From: Bacillus sp. Marseille-Q3570
GTDB lineage: Bacteria > Bacillota > Bacilli > Bacillales > Fictibacillaceae
Assembly: GCF_946151055.1 (NCBI RefSeq)
Contig: NZ_CAMGYZ010000001.1
Span: 1 to 64,000, forward strand
Length of the DNA: 64,000 nucleotides
Direction: 5' to 3'
Below are positions 34,068-43,395 of this stretch, piece after piece. The notes beneath the pieces were generated by a model. That model was not told where the DNA came from. It did not search any database and saw only the letters and a program-made list of their open reading frames with translations. The translations under genes were made by a program, and so were the position numbers. Numbering within the stretch: the first letter of the stretch is position 1; each line of letters begins with the position of its first letter.

Positions 34068-34100
34068 AATGCAATCACAACTAACAGGAGGCTTCATGTA

Positions 34101-35072
34101 ATGAAAAAATTGCTCTTATTTGTATTTACGTTATTAATGTCAATCGGCTTGATTGCTGGATGTGGAGGAGATCAGACACCTGCTGATGAAAATAATACCA
34201 ACCAAGAAAGCTCTGAAAACAATCAAGGTGATTCCTTTCCAGTCACTATCAAGGATGGCCTTGATGAAGAAGTTGTCATAGAGGAACAGCCTGAAAAAAT
34301 CGTATCACTCATACCAAGTAATACAGAAATCGCGTTTGAATTAGGACTCGGAAAAGAGATCGTCGGTGTTTCTGACTTTGATAATTACCCAGAGGAAGCA
34401 ACCAGTAAAGAGAAAGTTGGCGGCCAGGAACTGAATATCGAGAAGATCATTTCCCTGAAGCCTGACCTTGTACTTGCCCATGCATCGAGTGCACACAACT
34501 CCACTGAAGGATTCAAACAGTTGAAAGATGCTGGTATTCAGGTTCTTGTTGTTAACGACGCACAAAACTTCGACCAGGTCTATGAGTCTATCGAAATGAT
34601 TGGAAAGTCCACAGGGAAACAAAAAGAAGCTGATAAAATTGTAAGAGAAATGAAAAAGGAAATTGAAGCAATCAAAACGAAAACGCAAGAAATCTCAGAG
34701 AAAAAATCAGTATTCATTGAAGTTTCACCCGCACCAGAAATCTACACACCAGGAAAAAATACATTCATGAATGAAATGTTATCCACTATAAATGCTGAGA
34801 ATGCATCGGCTGATTTGGAAGGTTGGGCGAAGATCGATCAAGAAGCAGTCGTTGAGAAAAACCCGGATGTCATCATCACGACATATGGATATTATACTGA
34901 GAATGCAGCAGAACAAGTCTTATCCAGAGAAGGATGGAAAGATGTTACGGCTATAAAAGAGAAACAAGTCTATGACGTCCATTCAGACCTTGTAACACGC
35001 TCTGGTCCACGGCTTGTTGAAGGAGTAGAGGAACTTGCAAAGGCGGTTTATCCAGAAACATTTACAGAATAA
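34101..35072 (+). CDS. btuF: Corrinoid ABC transporter substrate-binding lipoprotein
   Basis: The 323-residue protein has a lipoprotein signal with LIAGC, an Asn/Gln/Glu-rich linker and a helical-backbone binding domain: PEKIVSLIPSNTEIAFELGLGKEIVGVSDFDNYPEEA, LKPDLVLAHASSAHN and a Glu-rich central helix. Its place after the B12 riboswitch and before BtuCD-type genes defines the ligand class as corrinoid. ATG 34101 (MKKLLLF) follows AGGAGG; an upstream in-frame ATG sits in the terminator. Confidence 0.9.
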   Translation: MKKLLLFVFTLLMSIGLIAGCGGDQTPADENNTNQESSENNQGDSFPVTIKDGLDEEVVIEEQPEKIVSLIPSNTEIAFELGLGKEIVGVSDFDNYPEEATSKEKVGGQELNIEKIISLKPDLVLAHASSAHNSTEGFKQLKDAGIQVLVVNDAQNFDQVYESIEMIGKSTGKQKEADKIVREMKKEIEAIKTKTQEISEKKSVFIEVSPAPEIYTPGKNTFMNEMLSTINAENASADLEGWAKIDQEAVVEKNPDVIITTYGYYTENAAEQVLSREGWKDVTAIKEKQVYDVHSDLVTRSGPRLVEGVEELAKAVYPETFTE

Positions 35073-36096
35073 CAGAGTACTAGCTTACCTTTCGGCTTTC
35101 GTTTTTCTGTTCATAGCTATAATCTTAGGTATTTCAGTCGGTACTGTTTCTGTGCCTGCGTCAGCAATCATTCAAATCGTAAGTCATGAAATTTTTCCGT
35201 TCATATCAATCGATCATATTGACACGATGTATACAAGCATTGTCATGAACATCAGACTACCAAGAGTCATTCTTGCTGGTATTGTTGGTGCTGCTCTCGC
35301 GATTGCGGGAGCTGCATTCCAAGGTCTATTGAGGAATCCTTTAGCAGATCCTTATACGTTAGGGGTATCTTCAGGAGCGTCTGTCGGGGCAGTCCTCACG
35401 CTTTTTTTCCAATTGTCCATACCAGTTGTCGGATCCTTTACACTTCCTTTATTGAGCATCCTATTTTCCTTCATCACGATTTTTCTCGTCATCAGTTTTG
35501 CACGGAAAATCGAACGTTCAATGAGAGTGGAGACAATCATTTTAACGGGTATCATTTTCAGTTCTTTTCTTGGAGCTGTCATTTCACTGATGATTGCATT
35601 GACGGGGGATGAATTGAGACAAATCATCGGCTGGCTTTTAGGAAGTGTTTCGATGAGAGGATGGGAATACATCAAAATCATACTACCATTCTTCGCACTC
35701 GGTTCTGTCATTCTCCTAATAAACGCAAATGAATTGAATGCGATGTCTTTCGGGGAAGAAAGAGCCCATCATCTCGGTGTAAATGTGCATCGAAGGAAAA
35801 TGGTCATTTTGACAGCTGGTTCAATATTGACAGGAGCAGCTGTGGCGGTTTCTGGAACAATCGGGTTCGTAGGATTGGTCATTCCACATTTGACCAGGTT
35901 GTTATGGGGCCCCGATCATAAGCACTTATTACCCTTATCCATATTAACCGGAAGCGGGTTCCTGATTCTTGCAGATCTAGTAGCAAGAACAGTGATTTCG
36001 CCTACCGAGCTTCCGATTGGTGTCATTACGGCTCTAGTTGGCGCACCTGTATTTGGACTGATCTTAATCAAGCGTAAGACAGAAAGAAGTGGTTGA
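35035..36096 (+). CDS. btuC: Corrinoid ABC transporter permease
   Basis: The 353-residue product is a FecCD/BtuC permease with about ten helices, [51 protein letters not shown] near the start and the coupling region [39 protein letters not shown] start at 35035 is proposed, inside the last 38 bases of btuF, after GAGG; the exact start is uncertain. It forms the membrane pore for the BtuD/BtuF system. Confidence 0.9.
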   Translation: MQRRFIQKHLQNNRVLAYLSAFVFLFIAIILGISVGTVSVPASAIIQIVSHEIFPFISIDHIDTMYTSIVMNIRLPRVILAGIVGAALAIAGAAFQGLLRNPLADPYTLGVSSGASVGAVLTLFFQLSIPVVGSFTLPLLSILFSFITIFLVISFARKIERSMRVETIILTGIIFSSFLGAVISLMIALTGDELRQIIGWLLGSVSMRGWEYIKIILPFFALGSVILLINANELNAMSFGEERAHHLGVNVHRRKMVILTAGSILTGAAVAVSGTIGFVGLVIPHLTRLLWGPDHKHLLPLSILTGSGFLILADLVARTVISPTELPIGVITALVGAPVFGLILIKRKTERSG

Positions 36097-37566
36097 ATGC
36101 TAAGTATAGAAAACCTATCTGGTGGTTATGGCGATGCACCGGTTTTAAAAGAAATAACCTTTAAGGTGGAAAAAGGGGAAATGTTCGGTGTCTTAGGACC
36201 GAATGGCAGCGGCAAAACAACCTTGCTCAAGATGATCAGCGGTATTTTGACGAGCCAAGAAGGTAGTGTCTTCATCAAAGGTAAACCGCTTGAAAGCTTT
36301 GCATCTAAAGAGTTGGCAAAGATTGTTGCTGTCCTACCCCAGCATTCTGACCAGGGTTTTTCTTATACCGTAAAAGAAACGGTTTCTCTCGGACGATATG
36401 CACATCAAAAGGGTTGGTTCCAATCGTGGAGTCCCCAAGATGATATCATTGTCAACAAAGTGATGGATCAAACGGGAATAACAGCCTTTCAAAATAAAAA
36501 TATCCAGTCTTTATCTGGCGGGGAACGCCAGCGGGTATTTTTAGCTCAAGCATTGGCACAGGAACCCGATATCCTGTTGTTGGACGAACCAACGAACCAT
36601 TTGGATCTTTCATTTCAAAAAGAGCTATTGGACCTGTTGAAGCAATGGACGGAGGAACGTGGACTAACGGTCATCTCGATTTTCCATGACCTCAACCTTG
36701 CGGGATTATATTGTGATCGGTTATTACTATTGGATAAAGGGTTAATCAATATCCAACATACCCCGAATGAAGTTTTGCGGGAAGAGCGGATCGAAACCGT
36801 TTATCAAACTACGATCGAAAAGCAGCCACATCCGAAGGTACCCGCTCCACAAATGGTATTGTTACCGAAAAAGTTGACCAAGGAACCAACTGAAATCCAG
36901 ATCGACTCAACGTATTTGACAGTATCCGATGAACGGATCGTACTACAAGCACCCTTGCCGTTACGGACGATGTCATCAGGGGTGATCGGCTCAGGAACAG
37001 GCTGGCACCAAACATTCATCAATAGACATGTCGATCTTGACTATAATTGCAATGACCACAAACAAGAAATGGCTGGATATCTAAAAGAACATGGGTTTGA
37101 GCCCTCTGATTCTGTTGGCATGATGACAGCAGTCCACCTTGATGACGCAGCGTTCCACTCATATGATGGAGATGGTTTTTCCATCTTTGTCATCGTCACT
37201 GCTGGAGTAGGAAATGCAATAGATGCTTCAAAAAGTATACTTCACGATTTTGAGATGCAACCAGGAACGATCAATACTTGGATATTTGTCAATGGAAATA
37301 TGACAGAGGAGGCATTCATCCAGAGTGTGATGACAGCGACAGAAGCCAAAGTCAAGGTTTTGCATGATCAAGAGATAACAGATGAAGCGAACGACACATT
37401 TGCGACAGGAACGTCCACTGACAGCGTTATGATTGCTGCTACACAAACCGGGAAAAAACTCAGTTTTGCAGGATCGATCACACCTCTCGGGAAGCTGATC
37501 GGAAAAGCAGTGTACGAATGTACGACCGAAGCGATTCTGAACTATGAAAAAAGGAAACGGACATGA
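36097..37566 (+). CDS. BtuD-CbiZ fusion: corrinoid ATPase and adenosylcobinamide amidohydrolase
   Basis: Residues about 1-265 are an ABC ATPase with GPNGSGKTT (34-42), LSGGERQRVFLAQALAQEPDILLLDEPTNHLD and the H-loop FHDLN. Residues about 270-489 form a CbiZ domain with TMSSGVIGSGTGWHQTFINRHVDLDYNC and MMTAVHLDDAAFHSYDGDGFSIFVIVTAGVGNAIDA. CbiZ cleaves the aminopropanol arm of imported (pseudo)cobinamide-type corrinoids to adenosylcobyrate, allowing remodelling. Fusion to the importer ATPase couples uptake and remodelling. The start abuts the btuC stop. Confidence 0.9.
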   Translation: MLSIENLSGGYGDAPVLKEITFKVEKGEMFGVLGPNGSGKTTLLKMISGILTSQEGSVFIKGKPLESFASKELAKIVAVLPQHSDQGFSYTVKETVSLGRYAHQKGWFQSWSPQDDIIVNKVMDQTGITAFQNKNIQSLSGGERQRVFLAQALAQEPDILLLDEPTNHLDLSFQKELLDLLKQWTEERGLTVISIFHDLNLAGLYCDRLLLLDKGLINIQHTPNEVLREERIETVYQTTIEKQPHPKVPAPQMVLLPKKLTKEPTEIQIDSTYLTVSDERIVLQAPLPLRTMSSGVIGSGTGWHQTFINRHVDLDYNCNDHKQEMAGYLKEHGFEPSDSVGMMTAVHLDDAAFHSYDGDGFSIFVIVTAGVGNAIDASKSILHDFEMQPGTINTWIFVNGNMTEEAFIQSVMTATEAKVKVLHDQEITDEANDTFATGTSTDSVMIAATQTGKKLSFAGSITPLGKLIGKAVYECTTEAILNYEKRKRT

Positions 37567-38528
37567 TCCTGTTTCATTTGTACGCAATTACACTTGCACT
37601 CGTTATTGATGCAGTGGTTGGTGATCCGCCTAAATGGCCACATCCCGTCCGATGGATTGGCAGATTGATAGCCTTTTTGGACACAAAATTGAACAGAGGG
37701 CGTTTCCGATTACAGAAAGGAGCCTTCATGCTCCTTTTTGTTGTATCACTTGTCGGATCAATCACAACCTTGTTAGTATGGTTTTCTTATCAAGTCCATC
37801 CTTATACAGGCATACTGGCTGAGGGGATCATCATCTCGACTACCATAGCCCGAAAGAGTTTGAAACAAGCCGCAATGAATGTCTATCAACCTTTAAAACA
37901 AGCAGATCTAATCAAGGCTCGGAAGGAACTTTCCTACATTGTCGGACGTGATACCGAGAAACTGGATGAAAGTGAAATCACTCGTGGTGTAGTTGAAACA
38001 GTTGCTGAAAATACGAGCGATGGAATAACAGCTCCCATGTTCTGGTCACTGGTTGGCGGAGCACCACTCGCTATGGTCTATAGGGTGATCAATACTTGTG
38101 ACTCGATGGTCGGATACCGAAATGAAAAATATCATCGATTCGGATGGTGTTCAGCCAAAACAGATGATATCGTCAATTGGATTCCAAGCCGACTAACTGG
38201 TCTGGCAATGATGGTTTGCAATAAACCGAAGTACCTCACCAGGAAAAGCGCCTTTAGGATTTGGAAACGTGATGCGAAAAAGCATCCAAGTCCGAACAGT
38301 GGATGGGGGGAGGCAGCCGTAGCTGCTTTGCTAGGCGTTCAACTGGGCGGAATAAACTATTATGACGGGGTCATTTCTAAACGATCATGGATGGGAGACC
38401 CGATTGTATCTTTGGGAAGTAATCATATCTTACAGACAAATTCAATCATGCAAACCACCGTGGCAGGCTTCATATGTTCTTTATGGATAGGAGGGATCTT
38501 ATATGGACTGGCCATCTCATGGTTCTAA
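37563..38528 (+). CDS. cbiB: Adenosylcobinamide-phosphate synthase
   Basis: The 321-residue membrane protein has the CbiB opening ALVIDAVVGDPPKWPHPVRWIGRLIAFLD, the ISTTIARKSLKQAA segment, SYIVGRDTEKLDESEITRGVVETVAENTSDGITAPMFWSLVGGAPLAMVYRVINTCDSMVGY and the NWIPSRLTG motif. It joins adenosylcobyrate to aminopropanol phosphate. It overlaps the fusion gene by 4 bases and cobD by 26. Confidence 0.94.
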   Translation: MILFHLYAITLALVIDAVVGDPPKWPHPVRWIGRLIAFLDTKLNRGRFRLQKGAFMLLFVVSLVGSITTLLVWFSYQVHPYTGILAEGIIISTTIARKSLKQAAMNVYQPLKQADLIKARKELSYIVGRDTEKLDESEITRGVVETVAENTSDGITAPMFWSLVGGAPLAMVYRVINTCDSMVGYRNEKYHRFGWCSAKTDDIVNWIPSRLTGLAMMVCNKPKYLTRKSAFRIWKRDAKKHPSPNSGWGEAAVAALLGVQLGGINYYDGVISKRSWMGDPIVSLGSNHILQTNSIMQTTVAGFICSLWIGGILYGLAISWF

Positions 38529-39582
38529 TCCAAAATATCTATACGAAGCGATCGATCTCCGAATGCCAGAAGAGATCATTGATTTCAGTGCAAACATCAA
38601 TCCGTTGGGACCGCCTTCTGAATTGAAGGACAAATGGAAAGATATATTCCATAGAATCATAGATTATCCTGATCCCCATGCAACTTCTCTAAGAAAGGGC
38701 ATTGCTGAAGTGGAACAGGTGGATCCACAATCCATTCTGATCGGGAACGGGGGTGCAGAACTGATCAGCCTCATAACAAGGCTTTTGGCAGGGAAAGACG
38801 TTCTGATTGTACAGCCTGCATTTTCAGAGTATGAAAAGAGCTGCCACGTTAATGGATGCAACATCAGCTATCACCAGCTTGAGGATCCCTTATGGCAATT
38901 GGACATTGATCGACTTCAACCTAAACTTGAAGAAGTCGATGCTGTTTTTCTATGTAATCCCAACAACCCGACTGGTGTACAGTACCGGTTCGAAATGGTA
39001 TTAGCATTGATTGATGCCTGTAAGAGATCACAATGCCGAATCATATTGGATGAGGCTTTTTACGATATGCTCGAGGATTATCGAACATTCATCCCATATA
39101 TCGAGAAATTCGAAAACCTGATCATCATCCGTTCGATGACGAAAATGTACGCGGTCCCAGGACTGAGATTAGGTTATATGGTCGCTCATCCTGAAATCAT
39201 CCGTCGAGTTGGGAGGTTCCAAACACACTGGAGTGTAAATTCACTGGCGCTGGCTGCTGGAGAGATTTGTTTACAAAACGCTTCCTTTTTACATGAGTCA
39301 CGACAATACATAAATGAAGAACGTCGGAAATTATTTGCATTTTTCACCAAAGAGGGGTACAGATTCTCTCCATCAAAGGTCAACTTTTATCTTCTCCGGG
39401 ACCCTGATAGTGATGATCAACTACCGTTATTTCGTCATTTGCTCGAACAAGGAATTGTCCCAAGGCATACATTCAATTTCTCAGGATTGGATGGAAAGTG
39501 GCTTCGTTTTGCCATCAAATCTTCATATGAGAATAATGAGTTGAGTAAGGTGTTGAAAAAATGGAAACGACCACACACATGA
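38503..39582 (+). CDS. cobD: Threonine-phosphate decarboxylase (CobD/CobC type)
   Basis: The 359-residue PLP enzyme has the class II aminotransferase pattern: DFSANINPLGPP at the start, NPNNPTGVQY, IILDEAFYDM and the Schiff-base lysine in IIRSMTKMYAVPGLRLGY. It makes (R)-1-aminopropan-2-yl phosphate for CbiB from threonine phosphate. RBS AGGAGGG lies before ATG 38503 within the cbiB end. Confidence 0.93.
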   Translation: MDWPSHGSNPKYLYEAIDLRMPEEIIDFSANINPLGPPSELKDKWKDIFHRIIDYPDPHATSLRKGIAEVEQVDPQSILIGNGGAELISLITRLLAGKDVLIVQPAFSEYEKSCHVNGCNISYHQLEDPLWQLDIDRLQPKLEEVDAVFLCNPNNPTGVQYRFEMVLALIDACKRSQCRIILDEAFYDMLEDYRTFIPYIEKFENLIIIRSMTKMYAVPGLRLGYMVAHPEIIRRVGRFQTHWSVNSLALAAGEICLQNASFLHESRQYINEERRKLFAFFTKEGYRFSPSKVNFYLLRDPDSDDQLPLFRHLLEQGIVPRHTFNFSGLDGKWLRFAIKSSYENNELSKVLKKWKRPHT

Positions 39583-40154
39583 TATTCATAACTGGCGGAG
39601 TTCGAAGCGGTAAAAGCAGTTTTGCGGAGAAGATGGCTTTGGAAAAAGCGATTTCCAGGGATGGAAACCTTCATTACATTGCAACAGGTTTGCCTTCAGA
39701 CACAGAGATGAATCTGCGGATTGAGAAGCATAAACAACAAAGACATCAATGTAACCAGAACTGGAAAACCTGGGAGCAGTCTGAAAATATTGGTTTGCTG
39801 GCTGATAACTTTACGAATAAAGACATCTTGCTTCTCGATTGTTTGACGACGCTACTGAATAATGAACTGTTCAGTGATGAAACGGCTCACAACAAAAGGA
39901 TGATAGGTTCCATTTTAAGCGGAATCGAACGAATAAGGAAAAACTGTGACTCACTCATCATCGTCAGTAATGAAATCTTAAATGAACCGCTCCAGACGAA
40001 CGAACTTGTTCTTTCATATAAAAAAATGTTAGGGCACTTGCACCAGGAGATCGTGAAACAATCGGATGAAGCGTTTCTAGTCGAGTCTGGTGTTCCGATT
40101 CTGATGAAAGGAGGAGCCGATGAAAGGGATCATGATTCAGGGAACAGCTTCTGA
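39561..40154 (+). CDS. cobU: Adenosylcobinamide kinase / guanylyltransferase
   Basis: The 197-residue product has the P-loop GGVRSGKS, then LHYIATGLPSDTEMNLRIEKHKQQRHQ with the His expected to be guanylylated, WEQSENIG and LLDCLTTLLNNELF, a family core. It phosphorylates adenosylcobinamide and activates it with GTP. Overlaps with both neighbours (22 and 35 bases) show tight coupling. Confidence 0.92.
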   Translation: METTTHMIFITGGVRSGKSSFAEKMALEKAISRDGNLHYIATGLPSDTEMNLRIEKHKQQRHQCNQNWKTWEQSENIGLLADNFTNKDILLLDCLTTLLNNELFSDETAHNKRMIGSILSGIERIRKNCDSLIIVSNEILNEPLQTNELVLSYKKMLGHLHQEIVKQSDEAFLVESGVPILMKGGADERDHDSGNSF

Positions 40155-41619
40155 TGTTGGCAAGAGTCTGTTGACCACCGCTATTTGTCGTTTGTTTGCA
40201 AATGAAGGATGGAGGGTCGCTCCCTTCAAATCACAAAACATGTCTAATAATTCTTATGTCACCATTCATGGAGAAGAAATAGGGCGTGCTCAAGGGATTC
40301 AGGCTGAGGCAGCAAGAACGGAAGCATCTGTTTGGATGAATCCAATACTGTTGAAACCTCGATCTGATCAGCAGTCTGAAATCATCCTTTTTGGAAAGTC
40401 GCTCGAAACGATGTCTGGAAGAGGATATCCGAATCAGTTTTATGAAAAGGGAATAGAAGTCATTCATTCTTCCCTTGAGTATTTGGAGCAACATTATGAT
40501 GTCCTTGTCATTGAAGGTGCAGGCAGTCCGGTTGAAATCAATTTGAAATCTCGTGATCTCGTCAACATGAAAGTGGCTGAAATGGCCGATGTGCCAGTCG
40601 TGCTGGTCTCGGACATCGATCGAGGCGGAATATTCGCAAGTATCATTGGAACGCTTGAATTACTGACACCTGAAGAACGGAAGAGGGTCCGTGGATTGAT
40701 CATCAATAAGTTCAGAGGAGATATGAACTTATTCAAGGATGGAATTAAATGGCTTGAAGAAAATACAGGTGTTCCTGTTCTAGGTGTCATTCCGTATATT
40801 GAACATCATGGGATTGATGCTGAAGACTCCTTATCCTTACCGAATCAAATACCGAGATACCAAAATAGAGAAATCGATTTGGTCGTCTTGCACCTGCCTT
40901 ATGTTTCAAATTACAGCGACATCGAACCGTTTGCTTTTGAACCGGATGTCTCTATCCGATGGGTCAGGCATGGGGATGAGTTCGGAAATCCCGACGCCGT
41001 CATCATTCCTGGGACGAAAAGCACAATAAATGACTTGGATTACTTGAAGTCCGTTGATATCGATCGTCAAGTAAAAGATTTCGCCCATAAAGGCGGGTTT
41101 CTGATCGGCATTTGTGGTGGTTATCAAATGCTTGGTGAGCATATCATTGATGAAGCCGGGTCGGATACTGGGGTGATTGGGAAAAAAGTTGAAGGATTGG
41201 ATCTTATTTCAGGACAAACTGTTTTTCATCCGGTCAAAGACACGAATAGAGTAAAAGGGTCGATCCTCTCCAGGAACAAAAGAGGGCAACTATTGGTTGA
41301 AGGTTATGAAATCCACTTAGGAATAACAACACACCCGGAATCAGAGCAAAGTTTCATTCAACTTGAAAATGGTCGGACAGAGGGGTACTGCAATGAAGAT
41401 GGAACCATTATCGGAACCTACTTTCATCATTTGTTCCATAATGATGATTGGAGAAATGAATGGTTGAACCTGATTCGTAAAAGCAAAGGATTAACGTTGA
41501 GAGCACCTATCTATGCTGGTCATCTAAAAGAAGAGCGGTTTGATTCCCTGGCCGAACGACTAAAAGAAAACCTTGATTGGACTCTTTTGAAGGAAATCAG
41601 CTTTGAATCGGAGGGATAA
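40120..41619 (+). CDS. cbiP: Cobyric acid synthase
   Basis: The 499-residue amidotransferase begins GIMIQGTASDVGKSLLTTAICRLF, a P-loop-like ATP site, with KSQNMSNNSYVT and EGAGSPVEINLKSRDLVNM. The C-terminal class I glutamine amidotransferase part has FLIGICGGYQMLG (Cys nucleophile) and a final GTYFHHLFHND. It amidates adenosylcobyrinic acid a,c-diamide at four positions. It is unusual within an otherwise salvage operon because CbiA and ring-forming genes are absent here; those may be elsewhere in the genome. Confidence 0.93.
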   Translation: MKGIMIQGTASDVGKSLLTTAICRLFANEGWRVAPFKSQNMSNNSYVTIHGEEIGRAQGIQAEAARTEASVWMNPILLKPRSDQQSEIILFGKSLETMSGRGYPNQFYEKGIEVIHSSLEYLEQHYDVLVIEGAGSPVEINLKSRDLVNMKVAEMADVPVVLVSDIDRGGIFASIIGTLELLTPEERKRVRGLIINKFRGDMNLFKDGIKWLEENTGVPVLGVIPYIEHHGIDAEDSLSLPNQIPRYQNREIDLVVLHLPYVSNYSDIEPFAFEPDVSIRWVRHGDEFGNPDAVIIPGTKSTINDLDYLKSVDIDRQVKDFAHKGGFLIGICGGYQMLGEHIIDEAGSDTGVIGKKVEGLDLISGQTVFHPVKDTNRVKGSILSRNKRGQLLVEGYEIHLGITTHPESEQSFIQLENGRTEGYCNEDGTIIGTYFHHLFHNDDWRNEWLNLIRKSKGLTLRAPIYAGHLKEERFDSLAERLKENLDWTLLKEISFESEG

Positions 41620-41621
41620 TA

Positions 41622-42413
41622 ATGAAGCATTTGCATGGTTTTATTATCAATTTGCAATTCTTTACGATGATTCCCGTACCTGTGGAGCTTAGTATGGATG
41701 ATGACCACTTGAAAAAAGCTGTAAAAACCTTCCCTCTATTAGGGTTGTTACAAGGGCTTATTTATGCTTTGGCTGTCTTTATCCTCGTTCATTGGACACC
41801 TCTTTCAGTTCTTGCCATTGCATTCATACTCTGGCTCATGATGATCCTAATGACAGGTGGCATCCATCTTGATGGCTGGATGGATGCCTGCGACGCTTAT
41901 TTTTCATATTCAAGTATCGAGAGACGGCTTGAGATCATGAAGGATCCGCGTACTGGCGCATTCGGAGTACTTTCAGCCATTGTATTATTAAGCACAAAAT
42001 TTTTATTCATTTATGAAATCGTATCTAGAATTACATTTACATCTTATCTATTGATCATCATACTTCCCTTTTTAAGTAAAGGGCTGATGGGGCTGATCCT
42101 TATGACAGTACAACAAGCCAAAGAAGAGGGACTTGCCTATCATTTTCGAAAAGCTGGAGACTCTCCTATCGGATTGGTTTATTTAATCTATTGGATCGTA
42201 ATCACCGGACTCGTTACGTTGATTGATTTTGGAACGCTTCTACCCATCATGATCATGTTCATTGTGGTAATGTCATGTTTCATTCTCCTACGTTCGAAAA
42301 CTGTCAAATGGTTCGGCGGCATTACTGGTGATGTATTAGGAGCGTCGGTTGAAGGAGTTGAATTGATGTTATGGATGACAATCTGGTTATTGCATTATTC
42401 CGTCATGGTATAA
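41622..42413 (+). CDS. cobS: Adenosylcobinamide-GDP ribazoletransferase
   Basis: The 263-residue protein has six to seven helices and CobS motifs: FIINLQFFTMIPVP near the start, MTGGIHLDGWMDACDAYFSYSSIERRLEIMKDPRTGAFGVLS and KWFGGITGDVLGASVEGVEL. It joins activated cobinamide to alpha-ribazole (phosphate) at the membrane. The next gene begins inside its end. Confidence 0.94.
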   Translation: MKHLHGFIINLQFFTMIPVPVELSMDDDHLKKAVKTFPLLGLLQGLIYALAVFILVHWTPLSVLAIAFILWLMMILMTGGIHLDGWMDACDAYFSYSSIERRLEIMKDPRTGAFGVLSAIVLLSTKFLFIYEIVSRITFTSYLLIIILPFLSKGLMGLILMTVQQAKEEGLAYHFRKAGDSPIGLVYLIYWIVITGLVTLIDFGTLLPIMIMFIVVMSCFILLRSKTVKWFGGITGDVLGASVEGVELMLWMTIWLLHYSVMV

Positions 42414-42988
42414 CAGAAGAAAACAAACGGAAAGCGTATCTCGGCTGGTCCGATTCACCTTTATCGAAAGAGGAATCAGCGTCAATCCGTCCAATAAAAC
42501 AGTTCTACGATCTTCATTTCTCAAGTGATTTGGCCCGTTGTATACATACATCAAGACTCCTCTTTCCAAACAAAAATGCGATTTGCCTGTCTGAAATTCG
42601 AGAGATGAACTTCGGTAAGTGGGAAAAGAAAACATATGGTCAATTGGAGAACCGAAGGGATTACCGGAGATGGTTAATGGATCCATTTTCAAATTCACCA
42701 CCTGATGGCGAACTTTTTTCAACCTTTCAATGCCGGGTTCAATCTGGTTGGAACAAGATTGTGAATCGAATGTTTGACGCCGGTTGTTCACGGTCTGCTG
42801 TCGTAACCCATGGAGGCGTAATCAGGCTGTTATTGAGTGAATTTGCACCGGTTCAAAAATCATTCTGGCAGTGGGCTGTACCACATGAAATTGGATTTGA
42901 GCTTATTTTCGAGAAAGAGGCTTTGAGGAGGGGAGAGCGATGCATTTTGTTACAGGAGGTGCCTATAACGGGAAAAGTGCATGGGTGA
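42371..42988 (+). CDS. cobC: Histidine phosphatase, alpha-ribazole phosphatase type
   Basis: The 205-residue product is in the phosphoglycerate-mutase-like clan, with the phosphohistidine motif LFRHGITEEN, SSDLARCIHTSRLLFP, EMNFGKWEKKTYGQLENR and the second His in VVTHGGVIRLLL. In this operon it most likely removes the phosphate of adenosylcobalamin phosphate or alpha-ribazole phosphate. It overlaps cobS by 43 bases. Confidence 0.85.
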   Translation: MDDNLVIALFRHGITEENKRKAYLGWSDSPLSKEESASIRPIKQFYDLHFSSDLARCIHTSRLLFPNKNAICLSEIREMNFGKWEKKTYGQLENRRDYRRWLMDPFSNSPPDGELFSTFQCRVQSGWNKIVNRMFDAGCSRSAVVTHGGVIRLLLSEFAPVQKSFWQWAVPHEIGFELIFEKEALRRGERCILLQEVPITGKVHG

Positions 42989-43380
42989 AAAATCTGTACA
43001 CCCTATCCAAACACAGTCAATTCCACTGGATATCAGCGTATGAGGGTGAAAGGCTGCTGGAAGATCCTTTACAGATCACATCTCACCTGTTGATTCTTGA
43101 AGGGATTGAACAATGGATCAAAGAAATGATTTTCAATACTGATCTCGATAAGACAAGAAATTGCTGGAATGAAAAATTAACGGAATTACAGAAATGGGAA
43201 TACAGAAATTCGAGGAACAAAGTCATACTGATTGGTACGGATATTTTTAAAGGAATCGTCCCTTTGGATAAAATGGAACGGAAGTGGCGGGATGTAACAG
43301 GTTGGTGTTATCAAGATACGACTACGAAAGCGGATCGTGTCGATTTGATCTGGTATGGCATCCATCAACGAATCAAATAG
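42940..43380 (+). CDS. Second CobU-like P-loop protein, short
   Basis: The 146-residue product begins MHFVTGGAYNGKSAWVKNLY, a CobU-type P-loop, and ends with a CobU-like GIVPLDKMERKWRDVTGWCYQDTTTKADRVDLIWYGI. The central RxxxHxxxR stretch with the guanylylated His, visible in the first CobU (39561), is missing. It may only phosphorylate, or have lost activity. RBS GAGGGGAG precedes ATG 42940. Confidence 0.8.
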   Translation: MHFVTGGAYNGKSAWVKNLYTLSKHSQFHWISAYEGERLLEDPLQITSHLLILEGIEQWIKEMIFNTDLDKTRNCWNEKLTELQKWEYRNSRNKVILIGTDIFKGIVPLDKMERKWRDVTGWCYQDTTTKADRVDLIWYGIHQRIK

Positions 43381-43395
43381 GAGGAGAGTGGGAAT

